Positions 1 to 8,659 of a stretch of DNA of 38,035 nt are shown here, piece by piece. The number at the start of each line of letters is the position of its first letter. Position 1 is the stretch's first letter. Source of the DNA: Oligoflexales bacterium (GTDB lineage: Bacteria > Bdellovibrionota_B > Oligoflexia > Oligoflexales > RGVZ01); assembly GCA_947476525.1 (NCBI GenBank), contig CANJQY010000008.1:1-38035 (forward strand). Direction: 5' to 3'. The notes below the pieces were generated by a model that searched no databases, was not told where the DNA came from, and worked only from the letters and a program-made list of their open reading frames with translations. Position numbers and translations under genes: made by a program.

Positions 1-170
1 AAATGAGCACAAGCTTGGAATTCACTTAGAATTTCGGTAATGCCGCTATTTTTTGTCCCAGATGCGATTTTGTTAGACCTCTAGTCAATCAATTTTTTTG
101 CTCGGACGTAGGTGCATGCGTCAGGTGCCGCCATTACATCTGCGAACTGATTCAATCCGTTGTAGGATTA

Positions 171-197
171 TTGACTATTTTAAACTATAATAGTCAA
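171..197. promoter_or_regulatory. Perfect 9-bp inverted repeat TTGACTATT-N9-AATAGTCAA overlapping a TATAAT -10-like hexamer (186-191), upstream of hicA/hicB
   Basis: Read directly from sequence; lies about 43 nt upstream of the putative hicA GTG start. Operator/promoter role is inferred. Confidence 0.5.
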
Positions 198-239
198 CAA
201 GTGTGACCAGATGATCAAATGTGGTTAGGGTAAGTAGCT

Positions 240-437
240 GTGAAGGTTAAATAAATTTTAGCTTTAATCGAAGCCGATGGCTGGTTTCTTGTTCAGACCA
301 AGGGCAGTCATCGGCAATTTAAGCATGCCTCTAAGACCGGACGAGTCACTATCGCGGGAAAGCTAAGCGACGACCTGCCTCCAGGAACATTGAATAGTAT
401 TTTGAAACAGGCTGCTCTAAAGCAAATGACGAGGTGA
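240..437 (+). pseudogene. hicA: HicA-type mRNA interferase toxin, disrupted by in-frame TAA at codon 5 (252-254)
   Basis: Translation from GTG 240: MKVK*ILALIEADGWFLVQTKGSHRQFKHASKTGRVTIAGKLSDDLPPGTLNSILKQAALKQMTR*. Matches the HicA pattern (EADGW..V.TKGSHRQ.KH....GRVTI.GK..DDL.PGTLNSILKQA). The ORF track lists no HicA ORF. Confidence 0.8.
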
Positions 438-441
438 AAAT

Positions 442-669
442 ATGCTTCGATTTTTAATTGTTTTTGAAAAAGGGAAAAGTAGTTATGGAGCCTATAGCCC
501 CGATTTGCCTGGCTGCGTGGCCACGGGCAAGACTCGCGACGAGGTCGAGAAAAATATGTATGAAGCAATTCAGCTTCATATCGCAGGTATGCGGGAAGAT
601 GGACTGCCAATCCCAAAATCGGAATCATTTGCCGAGTTTTTCGCGATTCCAGAAGCTGTAAATGGCTAG
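442..669 (+). CDS. hicB: HicB family antitoxin (short form, no evident C-terminal DNA-binding domain)
   Basis: Translation MLRFLIVFEKGKSSYGAYSPDLPGCVATGKTRDEVEKNMYEAIQLHIAGMREDGLPIPKS is characteristic of HicB; starts 4 nt after the hicA stop, RBS-like GAGGTGA. Confidence 0.85.
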   Translation: MLRFLIVFEKGKSSYGAYSPDLPGCVATGKTRDEVEKNMYEAIQLHIAGMREDGLPIPKSESFAEFFAIPEAVNG

Positions 670-771
670 TTTTTTGTTTTGAAAGAAGATTACCAGGTTA
701 TGTCACTGACTGCATTTAAAGTTGAAAAGCTATCTGGTTCAGACCTATCTACGCGGGTTCAGCCTGACTAG

Positions 772-1428
772 ATGACCGTTATTATTTCTCCTGGTAATGG
801 TCTAGGTCCTTTGGGAAAAAGCCTTGCCAAGAAAACAGTTTCTGCGTTGGCACGAAAGAATCACTATCTCAATATTCACGGCGGCTTCTTTACCGCGGAC
901 CAAAAAATATGGTTTAGTCCTGATTTCACAAAAACTGGTGCCAATGCACTTGGGGAAAGATGGGTTTTCCATGATTGGGCCAAGACCCTTCATGGAATGA
1001 GGATTGATCCAGAGATTTCTAAAATATTACAAGACACAATGAACAGAGACCCTGAAGCCATCAATCGCATTTGCCAAGAAATGATCTCAAGATTTTCTAT
1101 ACCGCGAGCCCCCATCAAGTCACTTACTGTTTCAGAAGTAGCTGATGCCACGCGGTCGCTTCTAGAAAAACGTCGAAGTGCTTTAGAAGAGTATTTAAAT
1201 CGATTTACGCCTGCTGAAGAACGAGTTTTGATTGCGTTTTCAAAACAAGAAGGACGCGAAATGCAGCCCATGGGTAAAGCATTTTTGGAGAAAAGTAATC
1301 TTACGGCAGGCGGGATGAAAAAAATTATCGACCGCTTGTTAGACAACGCAGTTCTCTATCACGAGAAAAATGAATATTCTGTCGCCGACCCTTTTGTGTG
1401 GCGGCATTTAAAGGAATTTCGGGCTTAG
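772..1428 (+). CDS. Hypothetical protein; C-terminal half resembles the winged-helix C-terminus of prokaryotic AAA/STAND-like ATPases, no P-loop present
   Basis: C-terminus 'FTPAEERVLIAFSKQEGREMQPMGKAFLEKSNLTAGGMKKIIDRLLDNAVLYHEKNEYSVADPFVWRHLKEF' has the wHTH layout ending in DPF..R.LK; no Walker A/B in the N-terminus. Confidence 0.4.
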   Translation: MTVIISPGNGLGPLGKSLAKKTVSALARKNHYLNIHGGFFTADQKIWFSPDFTKTGANALGERWVFHDWAKTLHGMRIDPEISKILQDTMNRDPEAINRICQEMISRFSIPRAPIKSLTVSEVADATRSLLEKRRSALEEYLNRFTPAEERVLIAFSKQEGREMQPMGKAFLEKSNLTAGGMKKIIDRLLDNAVLYHEKNEYSVADPFVWRHLKEFRA

Positions 1429-1693
1429 CTGTTAGCAGCCGCCTCCAAACCTCATGGCAATTCCAAAAACGAACCCAATAGAAAAATCAAGGTATGCACA
1501 AAGTTTGAGAACCAATTTACCGCAGCACTCCGAGTTGCCATTTCTGATGGAACCCCGAGGTGTGAGCGCGCCTTGACAAGCTAATTTCGATATGAAAGAA
1601 TCTCAGCTCGGTATTTGAGCTTGAAGTCGTTTTGCACATGTTTTTGACTTTCTCAAATTTCATTTCCACCCGTTTCCTAAGGAGCGTACTGCG

Positions 1694-2127
1694 ATGCGGC
1701 GTACTATTGGTTTCATTTTTATCACACTTATAACGACATCTTGCGCCACCACTTTTGTGGAAAGGGAAAAGACTTGGAAGCCCAAGGGGGAAGTACCAGC
1801 GCTTATGGTCCACTACTCGGTTGTCGATCAGTATTAATTGTCACAAGGCCAAACTGTAATGCATGTTCGTCGAACCGACGGCTCAATAGCTGCCGAAGTG
1901 GGCGCTTTTATCGAAATCTGGAAAACCTTACCTGGATATGGACCTCTGGCAAAAATTGCCAGTTTTAAGTTTGTGCTTTTTTTATGAATATCGGTTGTCA
2001 ATTCTTTGTAAGAATTAGACCATATCTTCCTCGACGAAGTGCCGATGTTTATGCCTGTGCTGATAGTCCTTTTTGTGAAATCTCGCCGCCCAAGAAAACG
2101 AAAGATGATAACAATAAAACGACTTAG
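1694..2127 (+). pseudogene. Degraded lipoprotein gene (in-frame stop plus a frameshift)
   Basis: MRRTIGFIFITLITTSCATTFVEREKTWKPKGEVPALMVHYSVVDQY* (TAA 1835-1837) then same-frame LSQGQTVMHVRRTDGSIAAEVGAFIEIWKTLPGYGPLAKIASFKF, then in another frame MNIGCQFFVRIRPYLPRRSADVYACADSPFCEISPPKKTKDDNNKTT* ending at 2127. Confidence 0.5.
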
Positions 2128-3220
2128 ATTTTTAATTTGGACAGTATTGGGATCTGCTACCGCGATAACCGCGGCAGAGACTAATACGGCTCCCGAGTAC
2201 ATCATTTTACCTGGTTTATTTCGCGCTCCTGAAACCGGATTTGGCGGAGGTCTAGGACTCTTTATTCTAAGTCCACCTGCCGATGGGCAACAGGGTTCTA
2301 AGGGGAACGCAATAAAAATAGGATCCATTTACACGGAAAAAAAACAATTCGTAATCCGTGGGCTATCTGAGAGCTTCGTTAATGCTCATCGCGATCATTT
2401 GAGTGTATCCGGTAACGCGCAGAAGTACCCCAATTCGTTTTTTGGTATTGGTAACAACACCCGGGTCGCAGACGAGGAAAAATACACGTCTTACGAATGG
2501 GATATTCAACTAAGATATCTGCATGAGTTTTCCTCTGCATTTTATTTTGGTGGGCAAGGAGCTATTTCAAATGAACGAATCACTCATTTGAAGGCCCAAG
2601 GACAACTGGAGCAAAAAATAGATCAAAATGGTCGGGCCATTAATGGCACAGAACCGGTTAACCTCGCAGGACTTGGATTTATAGGTCGTTGGGATACCAG
2701 AGATGATCTCCAGGATCCTGACCGCGGGATGTTTGTGGAGAGCGGATTTTTATCCAGAACAAAGGAGTTTGGCAGCAATTACGATTTCAGTTCAATGAAT
2801 TTGGATGCCAGAGGTTTTGTGCCGCTATCTATTAGTAAAAGACCGATTCGTATTGCCTGGCAGGCAGTTGCCACCTCCCATGACGGGCAACCCCCTTTTC
2901 AAGCCCTTGCAAGCCTTGGTGGTAGAGACCTCCTGAGAGGTTATTTTCTAGGCCGTTTCCGGGACCGCAAGCTTTTTGTGCTGCAGACAGAGCTTCGCAT
3001 GCCGATTAGCGAGAAATGGGGTGTGGTCGCCTATGGCGGAGCGGGTAATGTTGCGCGTGATTGGCAAAATCTTACCGCTAGAACAATTAAGCCCGCATGG
3101 GGTTTCGGGGGGAGGTACCGCATCTCAAACGCTCAGAAAGTGAATCTTCGCCTCGATTTAGCCTGGGGGCGTGAAACACCAAATCCCAGCGTATACTTAA
3201 GTCTCGCTGAGGCGTTCTAA
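2105..3220 (+). CDS. Omp85/BamA-type surface antigen (D15) beta-barrel protein without POTRA domains
   Basis: Start chosen at ATG 2105 (MITIKRLRFLIWTVLGSATAITAAE, signal peptide-like) instead of the ORF-track start 2039. 'GRWDTRDDLQDPDRGMFVESGF', 'ASLGGRDLLRGYFLGRFRDRKLFVLQTELRMPI', 'AYGGAGNVA' are Omp85 barrel patterns. Confidence 0.75.
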   Translation: MITIKRLRFLIWTVLGSATAITAAETNTAPEYIILPGLFRAPETGFGGGLGLFILSPPADGQQGSKGNAIKIGSIYTEKKQFVIRGLSESFVNAHRDHLSVSGNAQKYPNSFFGIGNNTRVADEEKYTSYEWDIQLRYLHEFSSAFYFGGQGAISNERITHLKAQGQLEQKIDQNGRAINGTEPVNLAGLGFIGRWDTRDDLQDPDRGMFVESGFLSRTKEFGSNYDFSSMNLDARGFVPLSISKRPIRIAWQAVATSHDGQPPFQALASLGGRDLLRGYFLGRFRDRKLFVLQTELRMPISEKWGVVAYGGAGNVARDWQNLTARTIKPAWGFGGRYRISNAQKVNLRLDLAWGRETPNPSVYLSLAEAF

Positions 3221-3321
3221 TTTTGTGGCATCCGTACCGCTCAACAATTCGTAACGTCTAACAATTGTATGTGCCAGTCGTCGGTTTTCATTTACAAATG
3301 TCGGGGTCGAATTTAAATCAC

Positions 3322-4722
3322 CTATAGATTCGGCCCCCAGCACGGTGTTTGAGCCTCAAATAGCCCCGTCAAAAGTTGGCGTTGATTGCCGCCATCACGA
3401 TTCATCATAAAAAGTTGATGAACACTTTTAACGTTTGTTCCGTTCGTGCGATTAGACATGAAAACAATATTTTGGCCATTTGGTGAGAACCATGGCCGCT
3501 CATTGTCGCCGGTTCGCAGAGTCAACCGCTCGAGCTTGCTGCCGTCAGCATTCATCATAAATAAGTCAAAACGATCAATCTCCTTATCGTAACCGGCAAA
3601 CGCAATTCGGTCACCCTCGGGTGCCCAGCCAGGAGTTGCGTTATACCAGCCTGCGTACGTGAGCCGCTTATCACCGGTAACGCGAGGCTCGGTTGGACTA
3701 GACCAGTCTAAGGAGGCCACAAAAATATGAGGATTACCAAAACGCCCACTGACAAACGCAATCTTCTTGCCATCCGGCGAAAACGACGGGTCAACATCTA
3801 ACCCGGAACCACTAATAAACATTTTTCTGGCGCCGCCCCCTGGCAGGGCGGTGTAGATATCGGCATCACCATTAACCGAGCCTGTAAAGGCTATGACTTT
3901 TCCTGATGGGGAAAAATTTCCACCACTATTGATTCCTTTATAACCCGAAATTTTGCGCGACGTGTGCGCGGCGATGTCATACATAAAAAGATCGGGATTT
4001 CCATCTTCATAGGATGTATAGACTACGAATTTTCCGTCCGCACTAAAGCTTGGGGAAAGATGTGGATAATTTCCCTTGGTGATTTGAATTGGTTTTGAGC
4101 CGTCAAAATCTGATATATACACTTGTTTTGCAGATCGTTCGGAGGTTTTTCCGATGAACACCAGTTTAGAATTAAAAATTCCAGATTTACCGGTATAGGC
4201 CTTAAGCACATCGTCGCCGTAGCGTCGGATCACGGTAATGAGCTGGTTTCGTGCAATTTGCGTGTATTTTTTCCCGACAAGCACTTCTCGTCGTCCAATA
4301 TCAATCGTGCGAATCGCCAGACTCCATGTGTTGGTTCCCTCTCGTGAAACTTCCGCAAGTGTCAGTGATTCAACACCAATCGTTTTCCATTCCAATGTAC
4401 TGGTTGCACCAATGCCAGACTCACTAAATATTTGCGGCGGAACTTTTTGTATGATGTCCTTAAACGCCGATTCTGACATTAATTTAAAGACTCCTGTGAA
4501 TTCCAGCAGTCGATGGAGCTCGGCATTGGCCTCCAAGGCAACGGCCTTCGTATCGCTATCAGCGGTCGCGATATTCACCGCAAAGGCAGGAATTGCTGCG
4601 ACTACTTCACGAAATTGCGGACTATCAATGTTGACCACAATCTCACTTGCTACGGCAGGAATTCCGCCAATAAGAGTTAATAGCGATAGGGCTACGCGAA
4701 AAAGTTCTGCTTTCATGATCAC
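3322..4722 (-). CDS. tolB: Tol-Pal system protein TolB
   Basis: N-terminal TolB domain plus repeated beta-propeller blades (PHLSPSFSADGKFVVYTS, DPSFSPDGKKIAFVSGRFGNPHIF, RPWFSPNGQNIVFMSNR). Confidence 0.93.
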   Translation of the reverse strand: MIMKAELFRVALSLLTLIGGIPAVASEIVVNIDSPQFREVVAAIPAFAVNIATADSDTKAVALEANAELHRLLEFTGVFKLMSESAFKDIIQKVPPQIFSESGIGATSTLEWKTIGVESLTLAEVSREGTNTWSLAIRTIDIGRREVLVGKKYTQIARNQLITVIRRYGDDVLKAYTGKSGIFNSKLVFIGKTSERSAKQVYISDFDGSKPIQITKGNYPHLSPSFSADGKFVVYTSYEDGNPDLFMYDIAAHTSRKISGYKGINSGGNFSPSGKVIAFTGSVNGDADIYTALPGGGARKMFISGSGLDVDPSFSPDGKKIAFVSGRFGNPHIFVASLDWSSPTEPRVTGDKRLTYAGWYNATPGWAPEGDRIAFAGYDKEIDRFDLFMMNADGSKLERLTLRTGDNERPWFSPNGQNIVFMSNRTNGTNVKSVHQLFMMNRDGGNQRQLLTGLFEAQTPCWGPNL

Positions 4723-4739
4723 TTCCTTGCTAAATATTT

Positions 4740-5654
4740 TTATTTTGAAAAATTAAAGGTAATTTTTTTTCCGGCATATTCCTCAGGTGGCTTTGGCAAC
4801 GGAACAGAATTTTGAACGGCTAAGATCACGGCTTGATCATAAGCCCCGTTGCCACTACTTCGCGCCAAAGAAACGTCCATAAGCTCGCCCTTCGCATTGA
4901 TGACCACACTGAGTTGAGACATCAAGACTGCTTGGTCAAATTCAAAGGTCTTTGGCAAAAATAAATTACGCTTCACTGCTGCCTTCAGCAACCCCTCGTA
5001 CCGTCTGACCTGAAGGCCGGCGCCAGGCGTACCTGCGCCTGAGTTTGTTTTCGTATCGGCCGTAACCATGTCTTCTTTTAACTTGGCAATTGCGTCCTTT
5101 TGAGCTTTCATTTTTAAATCTACTTTGTTATCCCGCTTGAGCTTTTCTACGGCTAGACGTTTTAATAAATCGTCTCGAGTGACCTTGTTTGGATCTTCTT
5201 TCATTTTTGGAACTTCTTGGTCCGGCGGCGCCACAGGTGTTTTAGCGACGGCATCTTCTGCCTTCGGATCCTTTTCCTCGGCAACGGCCTCTTCTTCAGA
5301 TTTTTTTTCCTCTTGAACCTCAAATTTCTTTGGGAGTTGTGGCAATAGATTTGCCGGCACGGCTAACTCGTCAGATTTAACCGCATTAGGCAGTGAGTTT
5401 TCTTGTGGCACTTCCATTTTTAGATCTGCCATAAAATCCATGTCGACCGAAATACTTTCCTCCATATCAATTCTTGGTGGCGAAAAAAACCATTTTGGAT
5501 TCAAACATAAAACCAGCAAGTGAGCAAAGAAACAGGCCACGGCCACTTTTGTGAAATGGCGACGATTAATTGGCGAGCCCATCGGCTCCGCTCTCTTAAG
5601 AAGAGCTGGACCAAAGTCATATCGAAAAGCAGGCTTTAGCGTTCCAGAAGCCAT
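4740..5654 (-). CDS. tolA: TolA/TonB-like energy-transducing protein
   Basis: N-terminal TM segment, long charged K/E/P-rich linker, TonB/TolA C-terminal domain (LSVVINAKGELMDVSLARSSGNGAYDQAVILAVQNSVPLPKPP); position in tol operon. Confidence 0.8.
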   Translation of the reverse strand: MASGTLKPAFRYDFGPALLKRAEPMGSPINRRHFTKVAVACFFAHLLVLCLNPKWFFSPPRIDMEESISVDMDFMADLKMEVPQENSLPNAVKSDELAVPANLLPQLPKKFEVQEEKKSEEEAVAEEKDPKAEDAVAKTPVAPPDQEVPKMKEDPNKVTRDDLLKRLAVEKLKRDNKVDLKMKAQKDAIAKLKEDMVTADTKTNSGAGTPGAGLQVRRYEGLLKAAVKRNLFLPKTFEFDQAVLMSQLSVVINAKGELMDVSLARSSGNGAYDQAVILAVQNSVPLPKPPEEYAGKKITFNFSK

Positions 5655-5657
5655 TCA

Positions 5658-6089
5658 CTATCCTGCTTTTGGGGGTTGAGTAAGCATTGAAATTTTGGTG
5701 ACGCCCGCCACTTTTGCCGCACTCATGGCCTCAATCACTGCACCATAAATTACGGCCTGATCCGCGCGAATGAATATTTCTTTTCTTTCTCGGTGTTGGT
5801 ATATCCCCTTAAGCTTTTCCGGCAATGCACTATTGGGAATTTTAGCTTTTTCCATCCAAAATTCGCCCCCCTTCGTCACCGTGATTACAACCCTGCTCTC
5901 GTCTGACAGGGTTCCACGAGCTTTGCTGATGGGCAAATCAATGTTTATTCCACCGATACTCATCGGTGCTGCCACCATAAAAATGATAAGAAGGACTAGC
6001 AGCACGTCGACCAACGGAATCATGTTTATTTCCGCAATATCTCCGCCGTAGTCGTCACCTTGATTAAAATGTGAATTTCCTAGTCCCAT
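5658..6089 (-). CDS. tolR: Biopolymer transport protein ExbD/TolR
   Basis: 'DIAEINMIPLVDVLLVLLIIFMVAAPM' is the ExbD/TolR TM signature; between tolQ-like and tolA-like genes. Confidence 0.92.
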   Translation of the reverse strand: MGLGNSHFNQGDDYGGDIAEINMIPLVDVLLVLLIIFMVAAPMSIGGINIDLPISKARGTLSDESRVVITVTKGGEFWMEKAKIPNSALPEKLKGIYQHRERKEIFIRADQAVIYGAVIEAMSAAKVAGVTKISMLTQPPKAG

Positions 6090-6119
6090 GTAAATTTCCT
6101 CCTCGAAAAAAAACTATGC

Positions 6120-7067
6120 TTACACCTTTTCGGCAGTCTTAGATTTCTCGGTGACAAGGTAGCGCTCAACAATATTCAAAAAATCTGAACAAAATCCGTC
6201 TAACGTCATCATTTGAAGTCGGAGCTTTCCGTTAAAATAATTATAACCTACAACCGCGGGAATCGCTGCCGCAAGGCCAAACGCTGTCGAAATGAGAGCC
6301 TCCGCAATACCAGGCGCAACCGCTGCGAGACTGGCACTCCCAGAGCGAGCAATGCCTTCGAAGGAATTCATGATGCCCCACACAGTGCCAAAAAGGCCTA
6401 CGAATGGCGCCACTGACGCAATATTCGCAAGCCAATGAATATTAATCTCCAAACGTTTTCTTTCATTCAACTTTGCCTTGTGTAGTGTTCTATTCAAATT
6501 ATCCATAGCCGCGCCAATGGCAATTTCACTCGACGTCGTCTGATCGCGCATCTGATTGCTTCGAGCCAGTTCTGCGTAACCACTACGAAACACCTCTCGC
6601 GCCGGACTATATTGGTAGTCAGGAAGTCGACCATTTAAATCATTTAGCGAGCGCGACTCCCAAAAAGACTTTACGAAGGCTTCATTCGAACTATTAATCT
6701 TTCCGATATCCTTCCACTTCGTCACAATGATCACCCATGAAGCTATGGACGAAAATATCAAAAGCAACAGCGTCATAAACACAACAAAGCCCGCATCCCA
6801 GGCTCGTGAAAAAACCCCAGGGGTTCCGGTATCCTCGGTTTTGACAGAGATCGACGACTCCTGAGGAGAGGTTTCTGCTGAAACACCTTTTTCGCTCGTA
6901 GTCGACGCTTGGGCATAATTTTTCGAACCGGTCGCAAAATTCAATGGACCAAAGCCAACAGTGCTCAGGATAAAGAAAGCCAATAGAATGCGCTTGAGTG
7001 CTGCGGACCGAGGAAGCCTGATTCCGCCATTCGTTCTGCGATTGTTTCCAATAGTCATCTGGCTCAC
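6120..7067 (-). CDS. tolQ: MotA/TolQ/ExbB proton channel family protein with an N-terminal extension
   Basis: 'LANIASVAPFVGLFGTVWGIMNSFEGIARSGSASLAAVAPGIAEALISTAFGLAAAIPAVVGYNYF' is the TolQ/ExbB signature. Confidence 0.92.
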   Translation of the reverse strand: MSQMTIGNNRRTNGGIRLPRSAALKRILLAFFILSTVGFGPLNFATGSKNYAQASTTSEKGVSAETSPQESSISVKTEDTGTPGVFSRAWDAGFVVFMTLLLLIFSSIASWVIIVTKWKDIGKINSSNEAFVKSFWESRSLNDLNGRLPDYQYSPAREVFRSGYAELARSNQMRDQTTSSEIAIGAAMDNLNRTLHKAKLNERKRLEINIHWLANIASVAPFVGLFGTVWGIMNSFEGIARSGSASLAAVAPGIAEALISTAFGLAAAIPAVVGYNYFNGKLRLQMMTLDGFCSDFLNIVERYLVTEKSKTAEKV

Positions 7068-7401
7068 CCCAACCTTGATGTTAAAAAATGGACAAAGGTA
7101 CCGAAGTCCTGCAATAATATATCAGCCAATAGCCCTTGAGGTCAAAAATTTTACTGGAAACTCAGGGCTAGGATGCCTCGGAGTTTTTTAGGGGAACCAA
7201 TTCTCGAAGCCTAGGAGGTGTATAAAGAAAGATCGGTGTCCAAAAAAACGACACTGCCCCGGCCCTTGACTTTAATTATATCCCTATAATAACATATAGT
7301 TAAATATACGTGCTGAGTTGGTCTAAGTCTTGCTAATACCGCTAATGAGTAAAAATTTATGATTAAAGCCATGTGTACTAATTTTCTATGAGGAGAGTCT
7401 G

Positions 7402-8304
7402 ATGAAAACCATTTTAGTATCTGTATCAGTAGCAACCGCAGCTTTAACTGTAGTGTCTTGCAGAACTACGTTTGACGGAGAATCAGGCATCAACCGCTCA
7501 AAAGTGACAAGCGTTACCATGAAAGTACCTGAAAAAGATTCTAAGGGCACGGCGTTCTCGGTCGAAGGTTTTTCGATTCAAGTCAAAAAAGATGCCGGTG
7601 ACTGCTCGTTTACAGATATTGACAGCACCAACAAAATTGCAGCACAAGGCGGAAATATTAGCGAGTCTTTAAAACAAGACTGTGATTACTCAATTAAACT
7701 TAGCTTTGGTAAATTATCGGACGACGGAAAATCTATGAAAGATGTTTATTTGACAAACGCTGAGCATGACGGGAAGCCGGCTCAACTTGTACTAATCAAG
7801 AAAGCAGATCTAAAAGGCCAATCTAAGATCACTGTAAAAGCCTGTGTAAGCGTTACCGCTTTAGCCGTCACTGAATTGAAGATTGCTGCCGGCGAGTGTC
7901 TCGCTATAACGGATCAAACGGCAGATGTCAGCATTGACGTTTCCATCGGAGGTGGACCAGTCGCTACGAATAAAATCGAAGCCCCAAAGTTTGAAGTCCT
8001 CCCAACGACTCTTCCTGATGCAGTAAAAAAACCATTAGAAGATACCCAAACCGCACTGCTCGCTGGTGTTGAAGGTTGGAATAAAGAAAGTGATGCTACG
8101 AAACGTCATGATGCAGCCTGTCTAAAATTGACTGACGCCAGTTCGAAATTTAAATCTGCAATTGCCAGCGAAACCCTTGACAGTGCTAAGACTCCAGCCC
8201 CAGAATATACCAAGACGTTTGCTCCTATCAAAGAGTCTTACCGAAATGCGCTGAATAGCTTGAATGAACAATTCGCTTGTGGTGAAACCCCAATCGGCCC
8301 TTAA
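7402..8304 (+). CDS. Putative secreted lipoprotein, unknown function
   Basis: MKTILVSVSVATAALTVVSC lipobox-like signal; RBS-like GAGGAG upstream. Confidence 0.65.
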   Translation: MKTILVSVSVATAALTVVSCRTTFDGESGINRSKVTSVTMKVPEKDSKGTAFSVEGFSIQVKKDAGDCSFTDIDSTNKIAAQGGNISESLKQDCDYSIKLSFGKLSDDGKSMKDVYLTNAEHDGKPAQLVLIKKADLKGQSKITVKACVSVTALAVTELKIAAGECLAITDQTADVSIDVSIGGGPVATNKIEAPKFEVLPTTLPDAVKKPLEDTQTALLAGVEGWNKESDATKRHDAACLKLTDASSKFKSAIASETLDSAKTPAPEYTKTFAPIKESYRNALNSLNEQFACGETPIGP

Positions 8305-8311
8305 TTTTAGC

Positions 8312-8659
8312 TTAGTATTCATCGTATTTTTTGGCAGAACCACGAGATTTATCCACGGGATACTTCTCGTGGTTTTTTTTAATTTTTTGCGCCGCCGCGG
8401 CCAATGGATCGATGCCCACGCTGGCTGCGAAATTTACCAAGCAAATGAGCACATCTCCAACCTCATCTTCGATTTTTTCGCGAAGCTCAGGAGAAGCTTG
8501 AGTGCTTTGTTCGGCCGTGAGCCACATGAATAGTTCTTGCAACTCTGCAGCCTCCACCGCAACGGCCGTCGATAGATTTTTTGGGGTATGAAACGGCTCC
8601 CATTCACGATCTTTCGCAAATTTCAGGACCGCACCTTTTAGCTCTTCAAGGCTTTTCAC
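8312..8659 (-). CDS. MazG-like nucleotide pyrophosphohydrolase
   Basis: 'REWEPFHTPKNLSTAVAVEAAELQELFMWLT...KIEDEVGDVLICLVNFAASVGIDPLAAAAQKIKKNHEKYPVDKSRGSAKKYDEY' has the EExxE and ExxD helices of the MazG/dCTPP1-like family. GTG start. Confidence 0.88.
   Translation of the reverse strand: MKSLEELKGAVLKFAKDREWEPFHTPKNLSTAVAVEAAELQELFMWLTAEQSTQASPELREKIEDEVGDVLICLVNFAASVGIDPLAAAAQKIKKNHEKYPVDKSRGSAKKYDEY
8338..8380 (+). terminator. Rho-independent terminator candidate for the upstream lipoprotein gene
   Basis: AACCACGAG (8338-8346) / CTCGTGGTT (8366-8374) 9-bp perfect stem followed by T run to 8380; lies inside the 3' end of the convergent MazG-like ORF. Confidence 0.7.

Noticed and set aside
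171-191. TTGACT and TATAAT as a canonical sigma-70 promoter pair
   Set aside because: Spacing is only 9 nt, far from the usual 16-18, so the TTGACT is not a valid -35 for this -10; kept only as a palindrome.
308-628. 106-aa minus-strand ORF
   Set aside because: Antisense to the hicA/hicB reading frames, which have clear homology patterns.
4238-4756. 172-aa plus-strand ORF
   Set aside because: Fully antisense to tolB, no RBS or family resemblance.
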